This document shows positions 8,011 to 15,970 of a stretch of DNA of 64,000 nucleotides, in pieces. The DNA is taken from positions 1 to 64,000 of the forward strand of contig JAIBAN010000014.1 in assembly GCA_019695185.1 (NCBI GenBank), in the 5' to 3' direction. The notes beneath the pieces are model-generated. The model had not been told where the DNA came from, made no database searches, and saw only the letters and a program-made list of their open reading frames with translations. The translations under genes and the position numbers were made by a program. The first letter of the stretch is position 1, and every line of letters begins with the position of its first letter. Source of the stretch: Blastocatellia bacterium. GTDB lineage: Bacteria > Acidobacteriota > Blastocatellia > Chloracidobacteriales > Chloracidobacteriaceae.

Positions 8011-9936
8011 TCAGCGGATTTCAAACAGGGTCAAGTCTCCGCTTTGGGCACGAACCTGACACTCGGCTCTGAAAAATTGCCGCAGTCTTTCCGCATCGGC
8101 ACTGTTTTCAAAGGGGGAAAACTCCGGAGCAAAGAGCAGGGGCAGCCGCACAATCAAAAAACGGGCTCCGGTAGCCTGAATGGCCTGCCTGATTTCCTGC
8201 GGTGTCACCTTGGTCTTCGTCAGGTTGATCAGTCTGAAATCTTCAAACACATAATCAGCCACATAGGGACGATTGAGGTAGTAGGTCCGGTTCCCGGCAT
8301 GAACCAGCCAGACGCCATCGGTTGGCCGGCTTTTGGCATGAAGGTAGTCATAAAGCGGGATTTCAGCAAATTTCTCCCGAATATAAGCAGCCTCGGATTG
8401 CCCTCCCGTCACCACCGACCCAATATGGGAAAAGCGACAATGCTGCACGATTTCCCAACCGTTCCAACCTAGACTGACAACGGCAGCCAATCCCAAGGCC
8501 AACCTGACCACCGGCCCCTGAAAGAAAAACCAGCCCCGGCGGGCCAATTGTTCAAAACCGTGAACAATCAAAAGTGTCAGCGGCGGAAAAATAACGATGA
8601 GAAAACGGGCTTGCTGTGAAGACTGTGCCCAAAACAGTGCGTATCCCAGGCAAAAAATTCCCAGGAGTTGAGCCTGCCGATTCCATTGCTTCCACAGGAA
8701 AATGACCGGCAGGGCAGCCAGATAAAAAGGGCCGGTCACCCCGTCGTAACGGTGAATGTCTTCGTACCTTCCCAGCAGGCAGACCCGGAACGGCAAGGTC
8801 AGAAAATCCCACCAGTCTTTCGTTTGGCTGCCATAGGATTTCAGAAAGAAATTCTGGTATTGGTGCCCCCGGTCTGCGTCCCATCCAGGCGAATGTGTCG
8901 GAAATATGTTCAGATAAAATGGAAATAAGGGGTTTCCGGTGCGGACCAGGTTTTGGCACAACCAGGGGAGCACCACCAGCCCAGCCACTCCACTCAGACA
9001 AACCAAATCTTTGCACAAATCCAAGGGGGTTTTTGTCCCGTTCTGACGGATAATGAGGAGGTACAAAAACCCTGCCAACAGAAAGAAAATCAAAGCACTG
9101 TACTTGGTGGCCACGGCAGCCCCCACCATCCAACCTGCCAGCACCAGCCACCGCCGTTCGCAGTTCACGGAAAACTCAAGCAATCCGGTCAAGCCCAAAA
9201 AACCAAAAAATGCCAGCGCGACGTCAACATAAGGCCAGGTAAGTTCCAACCAGAAAACCGGAGTCACCACAAGCATGGTGACCGCCAACCAACATCCTGT
9301 AGGGGAAACCTCAAGTTTCCGGCCCAGGGAAAAAACAGCCACCACCAACCACAAACCAAAAATGCCATGCAAAAGGGCTGGTACCCGGTCACTCCAAGCC
9401 ATCAGGCCCAAGGTATAAAGGGATTCGACACCTTGCGGGAGATAGGAATACACATTGAACGGAAGTTCAACAATTCCGCCGTGAGTCAGGTAAAGTTTCG
9501 GAACCTCCAGGTGATAAACCAACGCATCCTTGGCTACGGGAGGTGCCAACCCAGCCAGAAAAGCACTTCCCAACCCGATACCGGTCATGGCTCTCAGCAG
9601 CTTGTCCCACCAAGTGGGAGCCTCCAACCCCAGCCACAGAACCCGGAGCGCTTTTCGCACTGGAGGACTCCCAACAGCCGCCGCCCCTAAAACCAAACAT
9701 CCATAACCGGTGTACCGATGATAAAGCCCGGCGTGTCCGAGGCCCCAGACTCCGGTCCCCACCAATGAAGCACCAAGCCCCCAGTCAAAACATAAGGTCA
9801 AGAGGGTGGTTTCCAACCGAAACAACTGTTTCCGAACCAGATTTCCTGCCCAAAACATCCCGCCAGCCAGGAGAATGGCGGCAAGTGCATTTGTCAAATG
9901 GGCTAACCAGCAGCATGAAGAAATAAAATCAGGCAT
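8011..9936 (-). CDS. GT39/ArnT-like multispanning glycosyltransferase
   Basis: Integral membrane protein of 641 aa with roughly a dozen hydrophobic segments and a C-terminal soluble part. The arrangement matches the GT-C fold of the ArnT/PMT group, which moves a sugar from a polyprenyl-phosphate carrier to a protein or lipid outside the membrane. The first long periplasmic loop holds an acidic motif region (APPVAKDALVYHLEVPKLYLTHGG) resembling the DEAYY-type loop of the family, here diverged. The C-terminal part has HAGNRTYYLNRPYVADYVFED. Acceptor and sugar cannot be predicted. AGGA lies about 10 nt before the ATG. Confidence 0.72.
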   Translation of the reverse strand: MPDFISSCCWLAHLTNALAAILLAGGMFWAGNLVRKQLFRLETTLLTLCFDWGLGASLVGTGVWGLGHAGLYHRYTGYGCLVLGAAAVGSPPVRKALRVLWLGLEAPTWWDKLLRAMTGIGLGSAFLAGLAPPVAKDALVYHLEVPKLYLTHGGIVELPFNVYSYLPQGVESLYTLGLMAWSDRVPALLHGIFGLWLVVAVFSLGRKLEVSPTGCWLAVTMLVVTPVFWLELTWPYVDVALAFFGFLGLTGLLEFSVNCERRWLVLAGWMVGAAVATKYSALIFFLLAGFLYLLIIRQNGTKTPLDLCKDLVCLSGVAGLVVLPWLCQNLVRTGNPLFPFYLNIFPTHSPGWDADRGHQYQNFFLKSYGSQTKDWWDFLTLPFRVCLLGRYEDIHRYDGVTGPFYLAALPVIFLWKQWNRQAQLLGIFCLGYALFWAQSSQQARFLIVIFPPLTLLIVHGFEQLARRGWFFFQGPVVRLALGLAAVVSLGWNGWEIVQHCRFSHIGSVVTGGQSEAAYIREKFAEIPLYDYLHAKSRPTDGVWLVHAGNRTYYLNRPYVADYVFEDFRLINLTKTKVTPQEIRQAIQATGARFLIVRLPLLFAPEFSPFENSADAERLRQFFRAECQVRAQSGDLTLFEIR

Positions 9937-9958
9937 GGGGGGTGATTCCTGACGATTC

Positions 9959-10642
9959 CTACAGATTCAGCAACACCAGTTTGGATTTCTTCTGTTTTTT
10001 GGGAACATCGCGGCGTAGCCAGTAAAAGGTATGAGGAATAGGGGTTTGGGCAATGTCTTCGGGGGTTGTGTGTTTTTCCGCGACATCGGGTGCAAAATCA
10101 ATGTCAATTTTGGAAAAGAGGTGTTGCACGAAAGCAGAACAGAACAACGAACGGTCCCGGTTGAGCAATTTGACCGTTCGTTCCCGTGAACCAATGTGAT
10201 GCAGTGCCAGGAACGTCCCAAATATTTCCCGGAGTGAATACTGGGTATTGACCGCCATCAGGTCGAGCCCGGCACAAATGAGTTGATGGACTTGTGCTTC
10301 TGTCAGGTTGAAATCCATGACCGCCAGCGTGTCAAACTCACTGGCATCATAGTATTTTGAAATCCGGTTTTCCTGAACCCCCAATCGGATATTGCGGCTT
10401 TGAATATCGAGGTCGGATTCCATCACCCAATGTTGGCCGTCCTGCCGGCGGCCTTGAAAGAAAAAGGCATGTCCCCAATCGCTCCAGGTGCGGTCCGGGC
10501 GTTGCCGCCGTTGGGCTCGCCGGATGGCTTTATCAACCAATGTCGGCCCGCCTGCCAGCCCTACACAACCCGGCTTGGCATAAGTTTCCAAAAACTCTGC
10601 ATTTGACAGGTCTTTCACAATCACAACTTGTGGTTTTTCCAT
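9959..10642 (-). CDS. YiiX/YaeF-type permuted papain-like amidase or protease
   Basis: Probable member of the circularly permuted NlpC/P60-like group (YaeF/YiiX). In these the catalytic histidine precedes the cysteine. Here the histidine is in DWGHAFFF and the cysteine in SLFCSAFVQHLF, followed by the TPEDIAQTP motif that resembles the family's 'tPdDl' signature. No signal peptide is seen. The frame stays open to 10717 (TTG). The ATG at 10642 was preferred because the upstream codons overlap the likely selW promoter, but ATGs at 10681 and 10711 remain possible. It is transcribed divergently from selW and its substrate is unknown. Confidence 0.6.
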   Translation of the reverse strand: MEKPQVVIVKDLSNAEFLETYAKPGCVGLAGGPTLVDKAIRRAQRRQRPDRTWSDWGHAFFFQGRRQDGQHWVMESDLDIQSRNIRLGVQENRISKYYDASEFDTLAVMDFNLTEAQVHQLICAGLDLMAVNTQYSLREIFGTFLALHHIGSRERTVKLLNRDRSLFCSAFVQHLFSKIDIDFAPDVAEKHTTPEDIAQTPIPHTFYWLRRDVPKKQKKSKLVLLNL

Positions 10643-10665
10643 AATGTTCGGTTTTCCAGAAGGAA

Positions 10666-10693
10666 TTGCACCTTCTTCCATTTCGGTTACAAT
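10666..10693 (+). promoter_or_regulatory. Candidate promoter of the selW-like gene
   Basis: TTGCAC (10666-10671), a 16-nt spacer and TACAAT (10688-10693) fit a sigma70 promoter. It would start transcription about 30 nt before the ATG at 10731. Confidence 0.4.
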
Positions 10694-10730
10694 GCCCGCA
10701 ACTGTTTTCATTTCCAAAGGAGCTTTAAGT

Positions 10731-11042
10731 ATGAAACTGAAGATCGAATACTGCGGTGCTTGAGGGTATTACCCGCGTGCTGTCAGGTTGGCAGAAGAAC
10801 TCAAGTCAAAGTATCAAGCAAATTCCGAACTGGTCAAACTTTCCGGCGGTATCTTTGAAATCTACCGCGATGATCAACTGATTTTCTCCAAGCGTGCGCT
10901 GGGGCGCTTTCCCAATGATGGCGAAATTGCCCGACTGCTCGACGCAGTTGCTTCCGGCATTCCTCTGGCCCAAGCCCAAGCCGAAATTTCCGCCCCCAAA
11001 CCATCCGGTGGATTTTTGTCACGGCTGTTGAACCGCTCCTGA
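10731..11042 (+). CDS. selW: SelW-family (Rdx) selenoprotein with in-frame UGA selenocysteine
   Basis: Small thioredoxin-fold redox protein of 103 aa. From the ATG at 10731 the frame reads MKLKIEYCGA, then TGA (10761-10763), then GYYPRAVRLAEELKSKY without interruption to the stop at 11042. This puts selenocysteine at residue 11 in a CxxU motif that aligns with the YCGAU start of SelW proteins. The rest (IFEIYRDDQLIFSKRALGRFPNDGEI) matches the family's FEV..G..I.SK and GRFP features. AAAGGAG lies 8 nt before the ATG, which supports this start rather than an internal TTG at 10788. A SECIS-like hairpin follows the UGA, and selD is present at 23.9 kb. Ordinary gene callers would report only an 84-codon fragment. 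Function in cells is unclear for the family, probably thiol redox. Confidence 0.9.
10780..10794 (+). ncRNA. Bacterial SECIS-like hairpin
   Basis: CTGTC-AGGTT-GGCAG forms a 5-bp stem (one G-U pair) with a 5-nt loop. The loop begins 22 nt after the UGA and has G at its second position. This fits the known bacterial SECIS rules: a small apical loop with G among the first two bases, 16-37 nt from the UGA. It lies inside the coding region, as expected for bacteria. Confidence 0.7.
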
Positions 11043-11139
11043 CCGGGACTGAGGGCTGTGGTTTTCACATTGGGTTCTGAAAGCACCCATCCAAATGGAG
11101 TGGGTTCCACTCAGTCCTCAGCCCTCAGCCCTCGGTCCT
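11043..11139. repeat. Heptamer inverted-repeat element between selW and the kinase gene
   Basis: The left end has GGACTG-AGGGCTG. The right end has CAGTCCT, CAGCCCT, CAGCCCT, CGGTCCT (11112-11139) running up to the stop codon of the kinase gene. The ends are complementary and the element fills the whole convergent spacer, so it may act as a two-way terminator. Confidence 0.6.
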
Positions 11140-13142
11140 TATCGCATGGCTCCCTTTAACTGGCGTTCAGCATTTTTTGCTTCCTGGCGGGCCTGAATAA
11201 AGGCTGCCTGGTCACGGGCGGCCTGTTCTTTTTCCCGTTGCCCGCGCGTGTTTTCATTCTCCCCGGCATTATATTCCTTACTGGAGAGTGCATCATCCAG
11301 GCTCCGCAGGGACAGATTATACCGGTCCATGGCAGCAACGAGGTTATCGTACCGGTTGCGGAGCTGTTCGTGCGGGGTTTTCAACTCGTCACTTGGATCG
11401 GTTATTTCCAGGTCGTGGTTGGCATTGGCCACCGAAGCCCGCGACAAATCAATCTGGTTGCGGGCGGAACGCAGTTGTTCAATCGAACCAAACCCCCCGG
11501 TCGGAACATTGTCAGCCGCGTAATTCACTCTTTCCGTGACGTGTTCAACTGTATCCCGATAGGCTTGTGTCACCTTCGTTTTGGTAACCGGGGTGGACTC
11601 CGTGGTGGTGGTTGGTGTTCCCCCCACCTGAGCCCGGTTCTTACTGATATATACCACCCCCACCGCCCCAAAAACCGCCACACAGGTAATAATCATGATA
11701 ATCAAGGGCCAGTTTTTCTTGGGTGCCTGATAGGGTTTGGGCGGAAACGCATAGCTTCCGGGAGGAGGCGCAACGGCTGTTTTCATCCCAACCGAAGATT
11801 GACTGGTGGGATAAGCTGAATGCTGCGTGACTGCCAGTTCGTGCTCATCATAGGCAGCCTGAGTGTGTCCCAGTCCGGGATAGGCCCCGCTGGGCCGGGC
11901 CATTGGCCGCATGGAAACCCGTATATCCTTGCGTTCCCCCGGCTGACAGGAAAAGCTCATGGTCCAGGATTCAAATCCGGCTTTTCTAACGGATACTTTA
12001 TGATTGCCGCCGGAAAGGTCGGTAATCATCATTGAGCCAGTTTCATCAACCGACCCACGCGGCCAGTCGTTGACCTTTACTTCGGCAGAGGGTGGTGCCC
12101 CGGAAATCAAGAGGGTTACTTTACCGCCCATCACGGTTTCTTTCATTCCAATCCCCACCGGATTGGATACCGTATAAGGAACCTCAGCCAAAAGTCCGGG
12201 AAGGGCATTGGCAACCGCCTGACGGAATTGAGCATGAAACTCTAAAGCCGAGCTTTGCCGGTCATCGGGACGCTTGGCCAGGGCGCGCAAAACCACGGCT
12301 TCGACTTCCTTGGGGATATCCTCTTTGAACTTGGTTAAGGGCGGTGGGCTGGTGGCCAGATGAAGGCGAACGATTTCCCCGACGGTTTTTCCCCGGAACG
12401 GTAAATTTCCGGTCAGCATCTGAAACGTCATGATGCCCAGGCTATACAGGTCCGACCGGCCATCAATCAAAACCCCAGGGCTGAATTGTTCGGGCGAAGC
12501 GTAAATAGGTGTGCCCATGGCCTGACTGACCTTACCTGCCCCCTCGGCAATACTTTTGGCAATCCCAAAATCCAAAACCTTGATCGTTTCATGGCCGTCA
12601 TTTCCAGGCAGCACTGCAATATTGGCCGGTTTCAAATCACGATGAATGATTTGGTGGCTGTGGGCGGCATGCAGTGCGTTACAGATTTGCTCCAGCAGAT
12701 GCTCCGACCGCCGCAGACTGAAAACCGATTCCTTGGCCAGTTCGTCTTCCAGCGTCGGGCATTCCAACAACTCCATGACCATAAAAGCCATACCGTCGTT
12801 GGTTAAGTCGGCGTCAGTGACATTGACAATGTTGGGATGTGAGAGTCCGCCGGCAATGGTTGCCTCCCGCCGAAATGACTCAATAACAGTGGGGTCCTGG
12901 GCACAGAGGTCAGGTTTTAACAGCTTGAAAGCCATCTGGCGGTTGATACCGGTATGGGTTACCAAGTAAACCGCCCCCATTCCGCCTATGCCAAGTAATG
13001 CCTCAACCCGGTATTTTCCGTTGATGATGGTTCCGGTCAAACGGTAGGGGTCCCGCATTGTCAAGCGTACCCCATGTTCCGGGCACCGGGTCAGATGGTC
13101 ATGATACCCCTTTTCTGGCGGACAACTTGGACAATAGCGCAT
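11139..13142 (-). CDS. Membrane-anchored Ser/Thr protein kinase with zinc-ribbon-like N terminus and PEGA-like domain
   Basis: Hanks-type kinase. A short N-terminal Cys/His cluster (Cys4, Cys7, Cys20, His23) could bind zinc. The kinase domain follows: GIGGMGAVY glycine loop, Lys73 in MAFKLL, HRDLKPAN catalytic loop, DFGIAKS metal site and GTPIYASPEQ activation segment. After it come a PEGA-like beta domain (VTLLISGAPPSAEVKVND...GNHKVSVRKAGFE), a low-complexity linker, one transmembrane helix (WPLIIMIITCVAVFGAVGVVY) and an external helical, charged tail. The ATG at 13142 has GGAG 6 nt upstream; the frame is open from a TTG at 13187. The tail would lie in the periplasm and might sense the envelope; ligands are unknown. 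Confidence 0.93.
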   Translation of the reverse strand: MRYCPSCPPEKGYHDHLTRCPEHGVRLTMRDPYRLTGTIINGKYRVEALLGIGGMGAVYLVTHTGINRQMAFKLLKPDLCAQDPTVIESFRREATIAGGLSHPNIVNVTDADLTNDGMAFMVMELLECPTLEDELAKESVFSLRRSEHLLEQICNALHAAHSHQIIHRDLKPANIAVLPGNDGHETIKVLDFGIAKSIAEGAGKVSQAMGTPIYASPEQFSPGVLIDGRSDLYSLGIMTFQMLTGNLPFRGKTVGEIVRLHLATSPPPLTKFKEDIPKEVEAVVLRALAKRPDDRQSSALEFHAQFRQAVANALPGLLAEVPYTVSNPVGIGMKETVMGGKVTLLISGAPPSAEVKVNDWPRGSVDETGSMMITDLSGGNHKVSVRKAGFESWTMSFSCQPGERKDIRVSMRPMARPSGAYPGLGHTQAAYDEHELAVTQHSAYPTSQSSVGMKTAVAPPPGSYAFPPKPYQAPKKNWPLIIMIITCVAVFGAVGVVYISKNRAQVGGTPTTTTESTPVTKTKVTQAYRDTVEHVTERVNYAADNVPTGGFGSIEQLRSARNQIDLSRASVANANHDLEITDPSDELKTPHEQLRNRYDNLVAAMDRYNLSLRSLDDALSSKEYNAGENENTRGQREKEQAARDQAAFIQARQEAKNAERQLKGAMR

Positions 13143-13275
13143 AGCCAACTCCGTCGGGCTCCGGGTCTCCGGTCCAGGATTTTTCAAAATCAGAACTCAA
13201 AACTCAACAAACAGCCATCTGGCACTGGTTTTCAGCTCTGCCTTCTGTTTGTTGCCCTGGGTCCTCCACTCTGAT

Positions 13276-14625
13276 TTAGAGCTGAAACCGGTAAATTTTC
13301 GAGACTTTCAAGTCTGTGAATTGCACTTCTTTGACACCCAATGTCCGCAGGACCTGAAGGTTTGAATCCCGACTGATACTCATCCCCTTAAACATGGATT
13401 CTGCGACCTTTTGGTCCATTGAGTCGTGGGAGATCCGGATCACATCCTTTTTCTCACCAATTAATTCGACATGCCCGCCGACTTGGCCAAACGCCTTGTC
13501 GACCGTCTCGGCCAGTTTTTTGCGCACTTCATTAATATCAATGGATTCAATGGAATTGGTCCGCCATACAATTCCCTCCCCGCGAACCCGTGCCTCGTCC
13601 CGTGCGGCGATGATTTCCCCTTTACGACCAAAATTCCATTCATAATCCACATCGGCAATGCCTTTTTGGATGATTTGCAAATTCAGGAGGCTGCCGTCGG
13701 GCAGGAAAGCATAGACCAATACATTGCCATCCTTGTCCCGGTGTTTCCGGACCCGGTTCAGTTCATCCAGCGAAAAACGCAGTTTCTTGCCCTTCACCAG
13801 TTTTTCAACTTCAAGACGGGCTGGTTCACCGCTTTTTCCGGGCTGATTGCGGATCCCAATCAGCGCCAGACTTCCCAGGTCAGGCACTTTGATGACACCA
13901 CAGGATTCAATCTGGTAATTATTATAACTGGCTGCCGGTTCAATCGTCGGCAACGGGTCATCGTCGGATTTGGCTGCCAACGTATCATTGGTGATGACCT
14001 TGGGGTCCTTTTTCTCATTTGGATTGGACGCTGCCACCGCCGTACTTGATTCGGCTTCCAACACAAAGGAGGGTTCCTCGTATGTCTTGCCTTCCCGGTT
14101 GGCTATATCCTCCGGGGATTCGGTCACCTGGCTCCATACGCCCCGTTTATCCCTGCGGGCTTGGTACTGGTCGGCCAGCATGTCATTGCGGACACTGTTG
14201 TAATGAGCCGAATAAACATAAGCCCCGCCTTTCCGAATCACTTCACGGTTTAACATGACCCGTTCCGGCAGCAAATAAACATATGCCAGTAACCGCCCAT
14301 ACTTGTCTCGATTTTTGTAAGGGTAATATTGGCTTTCGAAGGTGATTTCGAAACTCCTCCCGGCCAGGATGGACTCAAGAATCTTCCGCGACTCTTCAGC
14401 ATAAACCTGTCCTGCCTGATCACCATGTTTGAGTTTGGGTGCCACCACGCCAATTAACCGAATAATCCGGCCATCCTGAACCATAAAGGTATCCCCTTCC
14501 AGCACCCGTTTGGCTGTGGTGATGGTTTGGGCGTTTCCGGTTCCTGTCAGCCAGGCACAGAACACCACCAGGAAAGTACAATATTTGAAGACTCGTAAAA
14601 ACAAATGATGGTCACGGTGGTCCAT
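13276..14625 (-). CDS. Secreted protein with two staphylococcal-nuclease-like domains
   Basis: About 449 aa with a signal peptide (YCTFLVVFCAWLTGTGNA). The first SNase-like OB domain reads VLEGDTFMVQDGRIIRLIGV and DKYGRLLAYVYL. A second, more diverged copy (KHRDKDGNVLVYAFLPDGSLLN, GIVWRT) follows a linker of about 70 residues, and a short unknown tail (EVQFTDLKVSKIY) ends the protein. In the first copy the catalytic arginines seem present (RLIG, YGR), but the glutamate of the usual aPE motif is a lysine (VAPKLKHG). Nuclease activity is therefore doubtful. The ATG at 14625 has GAGGAG about 7 nt upstream; an ATG at 14640 falls inside that site. Confidence 0.78.
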   Translation of the reverse strand: MDHRDHHLFLRVFKYCTFLVVFCAWLTGTGNAQTITTAKRVLEGDTFMVQDGRIIRLIGVVAPKLKHGDQAGQVYAEESRKILESILAGRSFEITFESQYYPYKNRDKYGRLLAYVYLLPERVMLNREVIRKGGAYVYSAHYNSVRNDMLADQYQARRDKRGVWSQVTESPEDIANREGKTYEEPSFVLEAESSTAVAASNPNEKKDPKVITNDTLAAKSDDDPLPTIEPAASYNNYQIESCGVIKVPDLGSLALIGIRNQPGKSGEPARLEVEKLVKGKKLRFSLDELNRVRKHRDKDGNVLVYAFLPDGSLLNLQIIQKGIADVDYEWNFGRKGEIIAARDEARVRGEGIVWRTNSIESIDINEVRKKLAETVDKAFGQVGGHVELIGEKKDVIRISHDSMDQKVAESMFKGMSISRDSNLQVLRTLGVKEVQFTDLKVSKIYRFQL

Positions 14626-14784
14626 ACAACTACTCCTCATTGGGGGTCAAAAGAATGTGGGAAATGCTTGGATAAGCTAGGGAGCCTTAATGGCTTTGGT
14701 GTCCGGCACCAGCGCTGCACTTCACGAAAAAGTAGCACATTTGTGGTTTTTGGAAAACCGGGAGGAAAAATTATAGGAAGGAGT

Positions 14785-14869
14785 GAGGCTTGGGAGGCTT
14801 GGGAGGCTTGGGAGGCTTGGGAGTCAGGGAAACGTGGTCACCTTGTCATCTTGTCACCTTGTCACCCTG
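14785..14869. repeat. Two different short tandem repeats side by side
   Basis: Four perfect copies of the 9-mer GAGGCTTGG (14785-14820) are followed by four octamers (TCACCTTG, TCATCTTG, TCACCTTG, TCACCCTG; 14838-14869). They lie in the 290-nt spacer between the nuclease-like and esterase genes. No complementary arm is visible. Confidence 0.75.
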
Positions 14870-14917
14870 GCAGGTTTTCGCCCCCCAGCTCCCAAGACCT
14901 TATTGGCTTCTTTTCAT

Positions 14918-15670
14918 TTAGCTTGGGCCGTATTCGCTAAACAGGCGGGGAATATAAATTTTGAGCATGGACCGCCAGGTTGGCCAGTCATGGTCAATGT
15001 CATGGCCCCACATATCCAACGTGCAGGGGATTCCCTTGCTGCGCAGCAATCCAGCCAAGTCCCTTGAACGTTCCGGTGCTTCATAGGCACCCTGTCCGGT
15101 CGTGATATAGAGTTTCGACCGGTGTCGCAACAAGGGCAGATAGTAATCATCACTCAGGTGCTTGAGGTATTCCATCGGGTTGTTGAAATACACATCATCG
15201 TTGTGGAATCCATCACAATAGCCCCGAATGTCATACGAACCCGACATGGCAATCATGGTATCAAAAATGTCGGGGTGCTTGAGTGCAGTATTGGCCGCAT
15301 GGAATGCGCCAAAACTGGCTCCGGTGGTGGCAATGCCGATGCCGTGGAAGTTGCAGTCGTGTTCGATGAACGGTGCCACTTCGTACCGGATATATCTGTC
15401 ATATTGCGCCTGCCGGCTGGCGCGCTGGGCCGGATGCAATTTGTCATTCATCCAGCTTTGCCGGTTGATGCTGTCAATGGAATAGATTTTCACGATTCCG
15501 GCGTTGATGAAATCCTCCAACACATCCATGACCAGGAACCGTTCATATTCCTCAAAGTCAGCGGCAGCAGTGGGAAACATCAACAAGGGTTTTCCATAAT
15601 ACCCATAAACGGCCAAGGGCATTTCCTGCCCAAGATGCGGGCTGTACCAGCGATGTACTTGTTTGCGCAC
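14918..15670 (-). CDS. Esterase-family alpha/beta hydrolase (esterase D/antigen 85 type)
   Basis: Cytoplasmic hydrolase of 250 aa in the putative-esterase (PF00756-like) group. The nucleophile serine lies in TTGASFGAFHAANT, and a histidine near the end (WGHDIDHDWPTW) fits the triad. No signal peptide is seen. GTG at 15670 is the start because GGAGG sits 7 nt upstream. Related proteins act on acyl thioesters or sugar esters; the substrate here is unknown. Confidence 0.78.
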   Translation of the reverse strand: MRKQVHRWYSPHLGQEMPLAVYGYYGKPLLMFPTAAADFEEYERFLVMDVLEDFINAGIVKIYSIDSINRQSWMNDKLHPAQRASRQAQYDRYIRYEVAPFIEHDCNFHGIGIATTGASFGAFHAANTALKHPDIFDTMIAMSGSYDIRGYCDGFHNDDVYFNNPMEYLKHLSDDYYLPLLRHRSKLYITTGQGAYEAPERSRDLAGLLRSKGIPCTLDMWGHDIDHDWPTWRSMLKIYIPRLFSEYGPS

Positions 15671-15970
15671 AGCAATTCCTCCTGTGGGGCGTCGTAAAAA
15701 TTGACGATCAAAACATTTAATTGGAGTATGATGACGACTCAGCCGGTGGAGCGTTGGCCGAGTTGAGATGTCATAGGATTAAGACACCGACACCTTACCA
15801 TTGCCCCGCCCACACGTCCAGCGACTCCTTGACTGGTTCACCCGGAAAATTTCCAGTTCGGTTCAGCAAGAATCCGGATTTATGCAGGTCCCTGCCGGCA
15901 ACCCGCCATCAGTGCCGCAACAAGGGCTGGAGCCGAGGCTTTCCCTGGGGCTTCGGCTTTTGCTTCAGGT
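15671..15970. other. 300-nt spacer between the esterase gene and proA
   Basis: Besides the ribosome binding site of the esterase gene (15678-15682, minus strand), no gene, hairpin or repeat that could be supported was found. Confidence 0.4.

Noticed and set aside
10788-11042. 84-codon frame taken as a complete gene
   Set aside because: It begins at TTG without a ribosome binding site and is the second part of the UGA-containing SelW-like gene.
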